From Chrysomallon squamiferum (taxonomy: Eukaryota; Mollusca; Gastropoda; Neomphalida; Peltospiridae), in the NCBI GenBank assembly GCA_012295275.1, contig CM022678.1:11528282-11592281 (forward strand): 64,000 nucleotides of DNA, read 5' to 3'. The notes below the pieces were generated by a model. It was not told where the DNA came from and ran no database searches. It was given only the letters and a program-made list of their open reading frames with translations. Within the stretch, counting starts at the first letter, position 1, and every line of letters begins with the position of its first letter. The position numbers and the translations under genes were made by a program. Of this stretch, positions 46,860-60,925 are shown piece after piece.

Positions 46860-49633
46860 CTGAAAAAATAAATAAATAAATAAAATTAAAATAATAATAA
46901 TAATTTCCATGTCTGATGAAGAAGTCAATTTTAATTTATTTTATTTTATTTATTTTGTTTTATAAAGTATTATAATTTTTAATTTAAAAAGAAAAAAACA
47001 AACAATTTTTTTTTTTTCCCCAATTCTTCATAAAGTTGACTTTAATAAATCCTTCCTGCATGGATTAAATAGATCATCTTATAATTGAAAAAATAAAAAA
47101 AAAAAAAAAAATAAAAAAAATAATAACATGATAAGAACTTTTTTCCTTTTTATTTATTTTGTTATTATCCTTATTATTTGTTTTGTTTTAATTTTTATCT
47201 AAGAAATTCATCAATTATAAAAAGCAGTCTAACAAATGGTTGCTATATACAGGTGTTCTGAATTATAAATCTGACTGGATGTGTGTGTGGTGTCTTGGTC
47301 CACACTGCAATGTCATTTCAGCTTACAACAGCCAAGAAAAATGTCTCCCTGCATTTCAGATTAGAATTGCCATTCAAATTATTTGTAATTAGTCTAAAGG
47401 CCATAATATTTAAAATCTGCACATAATTAATATAATAACAAGCCCTTCACTTTATGTCTCACACTATCAGTTACTAACATCCAGTGCACATTTATGTAAT
47501 TTCTGAAAACATTTCTGTAAATTAAGATAACAAGATCATTTGCACGCACTGAAGCCAACATTTTAATGTCTTGTTATTATTTCATTTCCCATGCAGAAAT
47601 GAAAAAGAAATTCAAACAAATCCTGATAATATGCAAGTCTGCTCAAGTTTACTCAAGTTTACTCAAGTTTACTCATTCCATCAAGCAACCTGTGTTTTTT
47701 TGTTAAAAAAATATTGCAAATTATTCAAGCATGGTCACAGATACATTTAATTTAAAATTAAGAATATTCTTAACATCATAAAGATTTTATTTTTTACAAT
47801 GCTACATTCAGTCTATTTTCTGTTAAAATGTTTGATTTTATTATTTGTTTCAAACTGAAGGCATCTAATTTACTTTACTAAAATATTTATAAAAATGGCC
47901 ACATTCAATTTCATATTTTTATTTTTATTAAAGTTTTTAAGACAAAGTTGTATTTTTATTTTCAGTTTACATATATGTATCTTTTCTTAGTTGTACATAT
48001 ATAATTCAATTTTAAAATAATTAATTTACTCATATTATGAACTATTAATAATAATAGTAATAATAATAATAATAATGATGATGATAATGATGAAGATGAT
48101 CATAATCATGATGATGATATGTTAGTTATTTAATGAAAAAAAAAAGTTTAAGTTCCATTCAAGTTAGAACACAAATACTGTTTTGATTTCAAACAAAAAT
48201 ATTTTTAAAAGTTAAACTTTACATAAATGCATGCACACACACACACACACACAAATTAAATCTTATAATTAATCATTTTTGCTATTTAATTTGTTAAAAG
48301 ATGCTAACAGTTACTTACACTGAAATATATAAATTACAAAAATGCAGTCACTTTTGTTTTCCCCTGTTCTACCTGTTCTGTATGACCTTCATTTTAACCA
48401 TAAACATTGTTTACTCATTGTTACCTGCAGTTATCACCTGCCTGTAACAAATTACATATTTTTACTTATCACAGCAAGCCTACAGAGGATGACAGAAACA
48501 ACACAAGCTGGTAAAACTTGTAAATGTTGATATGATCACAGAGTTTCCTCGTTAAACTTTGTTAATCACAGTAGTTGTTTTTACACAAAATGTCAACATC
48601 AATCACAAATGCAGTAAATGTACAGTAATTAAAATTATTAATTGAAACTGTCAAAGCTTTATTAGTTTTCAAAACTTTATGTATGATGATTTATGTTTAT
48701 TATTGGTTTTATGCTGTTTTTAGTAATAAAAATAAAATAATATAAATTTTATTAAATTAAATATAGTATAATGATGTTGTTGTTTTTCTGGCTCACTAAA
48801 TAAATAAGATAATTAAAATTTCCTGTTTACTGCTATAATTGACATAGCTTTTCAAATGTTAAACTACATTTTCAACAATTTTAAAAATAAATGTTATATG
48901 GGCTAAACAAATACACTGAAACTAAAAACATTACATAAACAATAGAATTTTACAAATATTTTCAGTATTATTTCTGTTTTTAAAAATAAACCATATAATT
49001 TGGCTGTTTATTAAGTTCTTGTAAAGCTTTCCTGTCACACACACACACACACAAACGCATAAACCCAAACACAGAAAAATAAACACAATATATATATTCT
49101 AACTGAAATACATTGAAGCATCACACACAAACACACAAACATACACACATAATCATTGTAACAAAAACAGAAAATAACATCACTGATACAAATATGACAA
49201 ATCAGTCAAACTCAAGGATTTGATGTCCGACAATTTTGCCAAACAGTATTCAAAAATGTATCACTGTACAGTAAACACTGCTGCTATACAGTGTGATTTA
49301 TGTGGGTTTTAACAGTTAAATATAGTACCATACATAGAATAAAATTACATCATTTTTATGTAAATGTCCTAAACACGTTCATGTTTTCCATGTCCTGGAA
49401 GCAGATAAATGTAAATTTATTAATCTACTTTCTACCCACACAACCACACGTGTTAACATCAAGAGAAGATAACATCACACACAACACATTTTCTCAGTGT
49501 AAATGAACTAACAGAGAATATGGCAGATGTCTGATGTTGTCTCTCAAAATGTAATCATCACTGGCCTCAATGTAACAGGATGAACTAGCAAAGCTTATGA
49601 ATTATGCATAAACTATATATAGTCATATGCTCA

Positions 49634-49672
<39 letters not shown>

Positions 49673-50112
49673 GAGTGTGTGTGGTGTGTGTGAGCATAAA
49701 ACCCATTATGAAACTGCAGTACAAATTTATCTATCTATCTATATTTATATAAAACTGGCTTTAAGTTTAAATAGTAAAAACCAATAATATATATAGTAAC
49801 ACTTTAAAAACAACAAAAAAAAACCTATATACATACCTATAAACAAAAAAAAACTAAAAATCTGTTTCTGGTATAAAAAAATGTCTTTCACGTAAACAAC
49901 CAATCTTCTTCATAAACAGAGAAGAAACTCGGTGATATCTGAAACATCCAGAAGTAAATGAATGAACATACATAAACCAGTAAGAAAAAACACAAACACA
50001 AAATGCTAGTAAAATGTTTTCACCTTTTGACAGATGTAGAATTTAAAAAAAAAAAATAGAATATATAAAAATCATAATGTGAATATTCAGCTTCAACATT
50101 ATTCTTTCTCTT

Positions 50113-50156
<44 letters not shown>

Positions 50157-52509
50157 AATTGGATTCAGTTACCAGACCATTTATCCAGCTTCTAATAAAT
50201 CTGAGAAAACGGAATTTACAAGTTTATTAATTTATTTATGTTAAATGCAGTTTCAGTCATTATGTTATAATTTATGAATATATCAAACTTTAGTCATGAA
50301 ACATAGAAGATGAAGAAATCCAGATCATCTCCAGTCTAAAACTTGCTGAATAAATCATCACTGGTACCGCTATCTAACAATTATTTCTCTCTTTCTTTTT
50401 TTTTTTTCTTTAATTTTCAGAAAGAAAAAGAAAAGAAAAGCAAAGGAAACAAAAGGTCCTATATTTCATCAAAATGAAATCATAACCTAATTTTCCAACT
50501 TCAGTTGTAATCTTTATATATGGATCATATTCAACAAAATATTATTTCTGTTAATGTTAAGTTAATAAAATGAAAGAAAAAACAAAACTATACATAATAA
50601 TTAAACAAAAGAAACTAGTAACATATAAGGTTGAAAAGCTAAAAATATATGAGTGAAAAACTAGTTATGTATGAGACTGTGAAGATGTAATATAAATCAT
50701 TGAAAAACTACTAATATAAGATTGAAAAGATGTAACATACAACATTGAAACAGTACTAATATAAGATTGAAAAGATGTAATATACAACATTGAAACACTA
50801 TTAATGTAAGATTGAAAAGATGTAATATATGAAACTGACCAGCTACTAATACACAAGATTAAAAAGTTAATATACAAAACTGAAAGGATGTAGTATGTGA
50901 GTCTGACAAGCTAGTACATAACACTGAAAAGCTAGTGAATATAACACTGAAAAGCTAGTGAATATAAGACTAAATTTCAGCGATATTCATTCTGTTAAAA
51001 TAAACTGACTGATACATGATAATAACAATTTTAAATTAAATAAAACAATAAGAAACGCGATTCACCTACCTTCAAACAAGAAAAACTAATCAGCTGGTTC
51101 CAAGTTGAACAGTATTCTTTCTCCTACACAAACAATTTTTGTGTGAACAGAAAAACGTCACACACACAAAAATCCACAACTGGAAAGTTTTAATCTTTAA
51201 AAAAAAATCAGCTTCTTTACTGAAAGAAATAAAATTTAAACTGTTTACGCCACACAGACAGCAACAACAAATACTTTTAATCTAAGAAATATATTTGATC
51301 AACCAAGCTAAGTATAAAAAAAGACAATCAATGTTTTGACAACTGGAACACAACAGCTGGCTGGAGTTAAATGGCACCAGCTTATCTGATGATTATTAAC
51401 TACTAGGTGTGTCACTTAGGTTAATTAGTGATCTAGGGTCAAGCTAAACTGATTCTGATTTCAGAATACTTTAATTATTTTGTCATATAGTTTTCACTCA
51501 ATCACAGTCACTCTCAAGATGAACTTTAATTGTAAAGTTTGAAGATTTTATAACTTTTTAAATTTATTATAATGAGCACTAATTCAGTTTTAAAATTGTC
51601 TTTGCTGTAATGAATATTATATGAATTAGTTTTGCCATACTCTTATTAATTTTCTTATTTGCTTCTTTATTTCTTTATTTATTTATTTATATTTCTGACA
51701 AAGTGATAGGATATTTACTGAAAAATTATATAAACTTGTGAGCAATACATAAACAGCTTGTGTAACTTTTTGCTGACATATCCCAATGTGACTTAAAAAG
51801 GAAATGTCTTTAAGTTATTCTCTCTCTCTCACTCTCTCCCATTTGACTTCACATAAAGTTATTTTTTTTTGTTTGGAAATAGAACTAATTTAAAATGTTT
51901 TGTAAAATGTAAGATCAGGCCTTAATGTAAAATATACTGATCTTAAGATAGTAATTAGTGTTTTTTAAGTTTAATTGTTTAAAGTTAAAACTTAAACAAT
52001 GAGATTTTAAATCGTAAATACAGCTTTATATTTTTTGAAGGAAGAAAGTTTATAATTTTAAGTGTAAAAACAAAGTTAATTCACCTTTTAACAAGTTAGT
52101 GGTAATTTAGATAAGTAAAAAGTGAAGTATATTTATAAATTAGTATCGAGCATTGTTTAATTTAACATTACGAAAATGGTTTCAATGTGTTTCAGTTTCG
52201 TTATATATTACTTTGATGCTATCTATCGTTATGAGTTATCATGTTATGGGTTGGGCCTGAACAATAAAACTTGTTAACGATATATTAATAGTGATTAATC
52301 ATTTATATATTCAAACATTCTTCATTACTAACATACCACCAAAAAGAAAACTGAAGTTTTTATTATAATTGATTTTGTTTGACTATAAATATTACGGAAG
52401 TGAAAACACAAACATACTATTTCTCATAACAATTGACAGGTTTGCAGTCATTCGATTCTTTGAGTCATTGATTACGCCCTTGTAATTATTTCTCTTTTAA
52501 TATACTTAC
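46860..52509 (-). other. RNF19-like 5' introns and a small untranslated exon
   Basis: AT-rich intronic DNA. One probable 5' UTR exon at 51072–51123 has acceptor TGTGTAG and donor GAAG|GTAGGT on the minus strand. Repeats include GAT/AAT at 48050–48115, CA tracts at 48235 and 49040, (TA)n at 49637–49670, a 35-base poly-A at 50118–50153 and a 45-bp minisatellite at 50680–50870. The ORFs here show no domain. Confidence 0.55.
50680..50870. repeat. 45-bp minisatellite in the RNF19-like 5' intron
   Basis: About four copies of a unit beginning ATAAGATTGAAAAGATGTAA, with further degenerate copies to about 50975. The 45-bp length keeps one minus-strand frame open (a 15-residue repeat such as SYISTVSMLYVTSFQ), but nothing suggests it is translated. 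Confidence 0.85.
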
Positions 52510-52750
52510 CTGCTGTTTGTTTCACAACATCAGACTTATTAATCAATATCCATATCACTATTTTATTATGATTAAATAATTACACAGTATCTGGAACCAG
52601 AAAAATAAATGGAATTAAGTTTTGACATTTTGTGTCGCTGCAGCAGTCACAAACCGGAACTGATGTCATAGATACCGCTGTCTTGGATTCGGTTTCACTC
52701 GGTAGATTCCGGAAGTCTAACGAATGATATAATTAACTTTATATATGAAA
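52510..52750 (-). promoter_or_regulatory. RNF19-like first exon and promoter
   Basis: A consensus donor (CAGCAG|GTAAGT, minus strand) at 52510 marks the end of a probable non-coding first exon. The 52630–52730 stretch is less AT-rich and has two ETS-like sites (ACCGGAAC near 52653 and CCGGAAGT at 52709–52716). The start site is not defined. Confidence 0.5.
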
Positions 52751-52909
52751 ATAAAAGAGAAGTATCCTAAGCAATTCAGAACATCGGACTTAAAATGAAT
52801 TAGATAAATTTCTCTGTTAAATGTAACTAACAATGATATTTAACAGTATAAAATAATTCGTGACTGTAATTTTATATTTCAGAAAGTTGAAATGAGATCT
52901 TCAGCTGCG

Positions 52910-52941
<32 letters not shown>

Positions 52942-53540
52942 AAATAAATAGTGGTAGTAGTAATAGTTGTAGTTCTTCTAGTTGTTATTTACCGTTTTTA
53001 CACGAAATAACATGTAATAACCTGTAATATGCTTAACATCTCTTCATTCTTTCACATGAATGCTTGATCCGACTGAAAACAAAAATGGACTGAAGTACTT
53101 GTAAGTGTGAATGCGTAGATGCAGACAGTAGCAGACACAACCGTTCTTGGCATAGACTGTTTTGAGTCTCGGTCTTCCAGAAGTTTTTTAATAATTAGTT
53201 TGTCCTTGTGAACTGTCAGACGTTCTTCAAGAAGCTGTCGGCTGTTGCAGCTGATTCTAAGCTAATGCTTGGTTCATTAACGCTTGTAAAAAAAAACCTG
53301 TATTATTTGTAATCGTAGCTTTACGGATACTTTTGAATACATATTAATTATCACCAAGTACACGTGAGTTCGTTCGCCAGGTGTTAAAAATAGTACAAAA
53401 GCGTTGAACTAGAGAAAACTGAAATACAACACATTTTAATTCAGAATTTTGCGCGTTAATTATTTTAATTTAAAGAAATACACGTTTGCAAGTCTTTGAT
53501 ATTAAGTCAGAAAGTGTGGAAAAATCGTTTGCATCTGCAA

Positions 53541-53600
<60 letters not shown>

Positions 53601-53770
53601 TAATAATAATAATAATAGCAGCTATGTTGATGATGAAGATGATAATAAATAAATAAATAAATAAACAACAACCATTATGTAAATTTTATTTTTTATTTTT
53701 ATTTTGTTTTTAAATTTAATTTATTTTTTTTATATTTTTTAATCAACTTTAGATAATATTTATGTGTATG

Positions 53771-53810
<40 letters not shown>

Positions 53811-53853
53811 TGTACATACAGCCCTTCGTGTATGTGTTACAAATATTACATGC

Positions 53854-53921
<68 letters not shown>

Positions 53922-54611
53922 TTTATTTTTATATAAGATATATTAAGCTATAGACTGTTGAGAAATAAATTTTCCCAATGATTCGCAGCATTTACGTTTT
54001 TATTTTGGTTTCGAATGATCTATCGACCAAAAATTTGTACCATTACGAAAATAAAAAATAAAAAACACTTAATGAATCACGTGATTGTCACGTGACTTTG
54101 ATGTTTCAAAATGGATGCTAATGTTATATGAAAAGAGTGTGCGGGGAAAAACTACAAACTAGGCAAATTTATCTTTTAAAACGGTTTTCTTTTACGAATT
54201 AAAAAAAATATTTCATATAACTACTAATTCGTTAATAAAACTTACTGTACTTTAGAATTTTGAATTTAATGCATTTCTGTTTGTGAAGTCGGAAAGTGGT
54301 AATATTAAATATTAATAGTAAAAGTAATACTAATAGTTATAGTAATAGTAAAACTAGAACACATTTAAACAGTAAACGGGAGAGAGAAAAAAGGGTTAAA
54401 TTGAAAATTTTAAAAATATATGTTAAATGAAGCATTAAAAATATTACGTATTTGTCATGCTCTAAATATAGTTACGTTTTTTAAGATTATGCTTTTATCT
54501 TTAGACCTAAAAATAGTCGAGTTCTTCATTTTACATGAAATGCAAATAATTAAAATATTATTAATGACAACACTAAGCTTGTAACGTCCCTTTTATTTGT
54601 AATATTAATTT

Positions 54612-54650
<39 letters not shown>

Positions 54651-54675
54651 TTAACTTACGTACTTATAATTTCAG
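52750..54675 (+). other. intergenic region / promoter side of the MRH gene
   Basis: Simple repeats: (AATA)n near 52928, (ATA)n at 53540–53612, (TG)n at 53778–53810, (TTA)n then (TTTA)n at 53857–53932, and (TTTA)n at 54610–54652. A patch at 54071–54145 carries two E-box palindromes, TCACGTGA (54077–54084) and GTCACGTGAC (54087–54096), and may be the promoter of the gene that starts at 54676 or upstream. Confidence 0.45.
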
Positions 54676-54727
54676 ATTCTGAAAGAAAACGATTTATTTC
54701 AAATATAAAATTTAAAGAAAAGATGTC

Positions 54728-55057
54728 ATGCAAGGCTGTCCGAGATTGTTCCTGTTGCGGCGAAAGTACCAGACTTTGGCAGTCCTGTGTCTCATCATTC
54801 TGCTGTTTCTGTGGTTCCAGTTTTTCTCACATAAACGGTTGAATGGATGGAACACAAAACACAGCAAAAACAAAATGTTAGAGAATGGACAGAAAAACAA
54901 ACAGTTTGTTCGTGTGGATTACACAGATTTGTCTGAATCCAGGAAACAACCACGAGGAGTTCACCCCAGCGATGTTGATAAATACAAAATAGAGAATGGT
55001 GTCTTCCACTGCTTGAAGTCAAAGGTACGAACATGTGTTATTGCAAAACTGAGTAGT

Positions 55058-55138
<81 letters not shown>

Positions 55139-57902
55139 TTAATACTTGAGAAGGATGCAATAACAGAAAGAATTTTGCTGATGTTTTACAAGGATATAAT
55201 CTCTTTTATAAAGGTAATCAAAGAAAATGAAAGAAAATGTTTCAGTAAACTTGCTGTTCAGTGAAGACTTTAATTACTGTTGAAAATATTTCTGTCTTTT
55301 ATTTAGTGTAAAAAGAGGACATTGAAATTTTCCGTTTCATTCTATTTCAATCATTTTCTATAATTAGCTCTGGTTTCAGCCATTCCTATTTTATTCTTAA
55401 TAAAATAAAAATATTTCTAACACTAAACCACAGAAACTGAGAAAAAAATAAGTAAATAAAACAAAACATTGAAGGTGTCTTCTACCAGTGTAAACACATC
55501 ACATTTGTCAAAGAGCTCTGAAAACAGTTGTCTGTTTTCATGTTTGCATATGTATAATCATTTTTAAATAAACAGGTGGGGTAAGCTTTTTTTGGGGGTT
55601 TTTGGTGTTTTTTTCCATATTAATTATATACATTACTGTAGAATAAATATTTAAATTTTGTTTTATTTGTTAAATTTAACTCAGTATTTATATCTATCTA
55701 TACGTATACATGATATATGTTTGTACGTACAGACGTATAACAGAACTTTTTTAACATTTGATGAATATATTTTTAATTATTTAAAATTGTTGTTTACTAA
55801 ATTTTTTCTGCAAATCATCAAGGCATGGTATTTTGAAGAAGATTTTTTTCAGATTTTTTTAACAAGTCATCAAGACAAAGTATTTTAATGATGATTATTT
55901 ACTGATATATTTTCAGCAAATCATCAAAGCAAATTTTAATGATGATTATTTACTGATATATTTTCAGCAAATCATCAAAGCAAATTATTTTAATGATGAT
56001 TATTTACTGATATATTTTCAGCAAATCATCAAGTCAAAGTATTTTAATGATGATTATTTACTGATATATTTTCAGCAAATCATCAAGGCAAAGTATTTTA
56101 ATGATGATTATTTACTGATATATTTTCAGCAAATCATCAAGTCAAAGTATTTTAATGATGATTATTTACTGATATATTTTCAGCAAATCATCAAGTCAAA
56201 GTATTTTAATGATGATTATTGTGACTGTGATGATTTGACAGATGAACCGGGAACTTCTGCTTGTCCTGATTCCAGGTAATCTCTTTGTTAATTAAAGGTG
56301 TTTATATCTTTCTTTTCATCTTCAAAATGTTTTTTTTTTTTCTGCAACGGGAAATAGGATCTGTGATGAATTATTTGATTTAAAGATAATGAATAAAATA
56401 TACATCAATAGAAATGTGTATTTACTGTTTACCTGGTTACTTCTACCTTTCATTTGTTAAAATTCCAGGTAATTCATTTATTAATTAATGTGTATAGTAT
56501 TTAACTATGCTTGTAAAATATGTGGTTATTTAATCTAATGTTTAAATATTATTTTACTTTATTTTCCATTTTTTAACTTCACTTTGATTATTTAGTGAAT
56601 ATTTCAGTTGAAATACGTACACACACCTTCTTGGCCTGTATAATCAGTTTAATTAGAAATATTAATTAGTGACACAGTAGACAGAGTCTTAATTAACAGG
56701 TTTGTGTGAGAGAATGTTAGGAAATAGTTAGAAAGTCTAATCTAATGATATGAGAGACAGAGTTAGGGGACGTAAAGAGAGACATAATTTAAATAAAAAT
56801 GTGCACAAAAATATAATTTTATACATTAATTTTTTTACTCTTTATAACGAAATCCTATTCAACTCAACAAAATAATGTGTTTGTGAAAACATAAAATTTT
56901 TCTTTTTCTCTTTAGAATAAAATCATTAATGGAAGCAAAAATTTTTGGATATATTATATAAAAAAAATATTGAAATAATTATTTAAACTGAAATACTGGA
57001 GCGTGAAGATACACATTACTTAAAATAAATTAGTTTATAAATTATAATGTGTAGTATAAATTATAATGATAATAAAAACATTTGTGTTTTTTTTTAGATT
57101 TTACTGTACTTTCCAGCTGGATGATGAAAAACCGCAGTTTGTTCCTTCGAGCAGAGTGAATGATGGGATATGTGACTGCTGTGACGGGAGTGATGAGTGG
57201 GCAGGGTCAGAGGTCCCGCCCAATATAAAACTGCCGAGTTAGTATCAAAACTTTAAACAGGGACTAAAATCAAAGGGTGAAAAAAATGGCAGAAAGGTTT
57301 AAATTTGTTTAGACTTTTTAAATTAATTATTTTTTTGGGTTTTGCTTTTATGACTAGTATGGTTATTTCCCCTGTTTATTGTAATGATGTTAAGATGTTC
57401 AGATGTATTGAAAATTACTCATTGACATACAAAAACACACCAATACAAATTCTAATACTTTTACTCAAACAAATGATACATACAAGTGAATCAGATAAAC
57501 TGACAAACATTCGTACAGATACAATGATCAAACACCAAAAAAATGTAATATACAGATGTGAACACATAGACACACATGGGTATATTCTTTATCTTACACA
57601 CAAAAACATTGTCTCACACAAACACACATCACAGACACACACATTGCTCTTGTACACAAACACACATCACAGACACACACATTGCTCTTGTACACACACA
57701 CACACATCTGAAGCCTGTTTTTCAAACGTTACAGAAGAACGTCAAGGTCACCCAGTATTCCATGCTCCCTGTGAGAACCAGTGCACTGTGTACGTGAGAC
57801 AGAAAGACAAAGCTAAGAAAATTCACAGACAGGGACACAAACTCAAACACAGCTACGTACAGGCTGCAAAAACTCTTGAAGAAAAAAAACGAAAGGTATC
57901 TT

Positions 57903-57937
<35 letters not shown>

Positions 57938-57943
57938 CCTCTC

Positions 57944-57987
<44 letters not shown>

Positions 57988-59296
57988 TAAAGTCTCTCAT
58001 GTAAAGATAGTTTTATGGAAAATTCAGACAAAACTTGATTAATTTCTTCCAACTGGAAGTCACAGAAGTTCTTCAAAAGTATTTTCAGCTTCATAAATTA
58101 ATTATTTTTATTTATTGGGATCATCAGATAAGAAATTTTTGTGTAACCTTAAAATTACAACAGCATAACATGTGTCAGTGTTAGTTTGAAAATGAACAAA
58201 GTCCATGATTTTAACACTCAGTTTTGAGTTTTCTTTCAGAAATAGATTTATAATTATTTTCAACTATATTAACTATTATTTAATCAGTAATTAAAAATAA
58301 AAAAATAAATATATATATATATATATATATACATAGGATAGATACATAACCATTTATTCTTCAAATTTGGGACTTAAATATATATACATTTCAATTTTGA
58401 GTTTTCTTTTCATTTATTATTAAGCCATATTACCCATTACTTTTATATCACCCTTTATTTGGGAAAAATTTTATTTCTTCATTCATATAAGAGAATATCT
58501 ATTTTAATCCATTAAAAAGGATTTTACCTATAGAGAATATGATTTATATTATATAGGTTGAACATTTTATTTAAACGATATCTGTACAAATTAATACACT
58601 TCTTAAAACACTTAAATTTCCTTCAATATCATGTATATTATATCAAATGAAAATTAAGTAAATAAAAATAAAGAACATAGTTTAATTCGACGGGTATAAT
58701 AATGACTTCTGTGAGAAATTCACCTCTACACAGCAACAGTCTCACTTAAACCGTTCAACGTGTACGTCAAGGAAACGACTAAAGCAGCAAGTAGAGAGTG
58801 GTGACTTACAGTGTGACTAATGTAGAGAATGGTGGCTTACAGTGTGACTAATGCAGAGAGTGGTGACTTACAGTGTGACTAATGCAGAGAGTGGTGACTT
58901 ACAGTGTGACTAATGCAGAGAGTGGTGACTTACAGTGTGACTAATGCAGAGAGTGGTGACTTACAGTGTGACTAATGCAGAGAGTGGTGACTTACAGTGT
59001 GACTAATGCAGAGAATGGTGACTTACTGTGTGACTAATGCAGAGAGTGGTGACTTACAGTGTGACTGATGCAGAGAGTGGTGACTTACAGTGTGACTAAT
59101 GCAGAGAGTGGTGACTTACAGTGTGACTAATGCAGATATTGGTGACTTACAGTGTGACTAATGCAGATATTGGTGACTTACAGTGTGACTAATGCAGATA
59201 TTGGTGACTTACAGTGTGACTAATGCAGAGTGGTGACTTACAGTGTGACTAATGTAGAGTGGTGACTTACAGTGTGACTAATTTGAAAGTAGTCAC

Positions 59297-59343
<47 letters not shown>

Positions 59344-60157
59344 CAATTGCTGTTTTTCTGGATTTTCTAGATTTCTGGATGCTGGATAAATGGTTCAGTA
59401 TATATATATATATATATTTTTTTTTTTTTAGTGTGTATGTGTCTATGTATAAATAATATTTATTTATTTATCTTCAGGAGTATGGCTCAGAGGGGGAGTT
59501 TTACAAACTAAGTCAGCTCTGTTTTGACTATGCTACAAAAGAATACGAGTACAAAGTCTGTCCTTTCAAATCTGTCACACAGCAGAAGTTCCCCCAGGCC
59601 TCAGTATCACTAGGGCGTGTCCCAAAGTGGCAGCAGATGAAACCCGGTGATTTTATCCTTGTCATGGGGGGTGGGGATTCTAAAGTCTGCCCAGATATGA
59701 TCCCAAGACAAACGAAGGTAATTACTAGTTACGTTTGAAATTTTTGGTAAATCATTGGTTACAAGAGAAAATGAATAAAGGTTATTAATTGATAAAAAAA
59801 ATAAAATAAATAAAATAAAAAAAAAAAAATAAAAATTGATAAAGTAAATGATTGGTTACATGAAAAATTAAATGTAATATGATTTATTCTAATAAAAAAA
59901 AAATATGTGAATAATTGGTTAGAAGAGAAAATGAGGTAACTGACAGATTATGTAAGTGATTGATTCCAAGTACAGCAGTAACAGTTGTTGTGATCTAAAA
60001 GAAATCTGAGATAAACTGGATTTTGTAATGTAAGCCAGGATACATTAAAAACTGACAAATTTGAAGAGTAAGATGTTGACATGGTTGTAAACACAGATGT
60101 GACATAATTTTAAATGTGAAAGAGTGTGATGGAAATAAAACAGAGACCAATATATAT

Positions 60158-60200
<43 letters not shown>

Positions 60201-60867
60201 TACATACACATACAAACATACATAAACACACACACACACATGCACACATACATACATACACAACACACACACACACACACATAAACATACATACACATAT
60301 ATACATATATAAACATACACACACACACACACACATATATAAACATACACACACATATATTCATACATACATACATAAACACACAGACACACACAGACAC
60401 ACATGGTAAACACATTTTGTATATATCACACACACATGTGTGCATGTATGTTGTGTGTTTCTGTGTGTGTGTAAACTCATGGTAAAGAAATTTTGTATTT
60501 TCAGATTATTGTTTTGTACTCATGGTAAAGATTATTTTGTTTTTCAGATCAGGTTTCAGTCTGTGAGTATGTGTGTGTGTGTGTGTGTGTGTTTCTGTGT
60601 GTGTGTGTGTGTATGTAAACTCAAGGTAAAGATTATTATTTTGTGTCTGTGTTTCTGTCTGTTGTGTGTTTCTGTGTATGTGTGTGTGTGTGTGTCTGTT
60701 GTGTGTTTGTTTCTGTGTGTGTGTGTGTGTCTGTTGTGTGTCTGTGTGTGTGTATGTGTGCATGTATGTTGTGTGTTTCTGTGTGTGTGTAAATCTAAAG
60801 ATTATTATTTTGTATTTTCAGATCAAGGTAAAGAATATTATTTTGTATTTTTTCAGATCAGGTTTCT

Positions 60868-60925
<58 letters not shown>

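Noticed and set aside
46845-46928. Upstream ATG of the RNF19-like frame (46926)
   Set aside because: It lies upstream of a TTTTTTCAG acceptor ending at 46860, in an (AAAT)n intronic tract; the start at 46844 is the first in the exon.
53762-53953. Hydrophobic ORF over (TG)n, (TTA)n and (TTTA)n
   Set aside because: Membrane-like only because of Leu/Ile/Phe codons in the microsatellites.
58793-59285. CRISPR-like regular repeat
   Set aside because: Units are head-to-tail without unique spacers, in a eukaryotic intron; it is a minisatellite.
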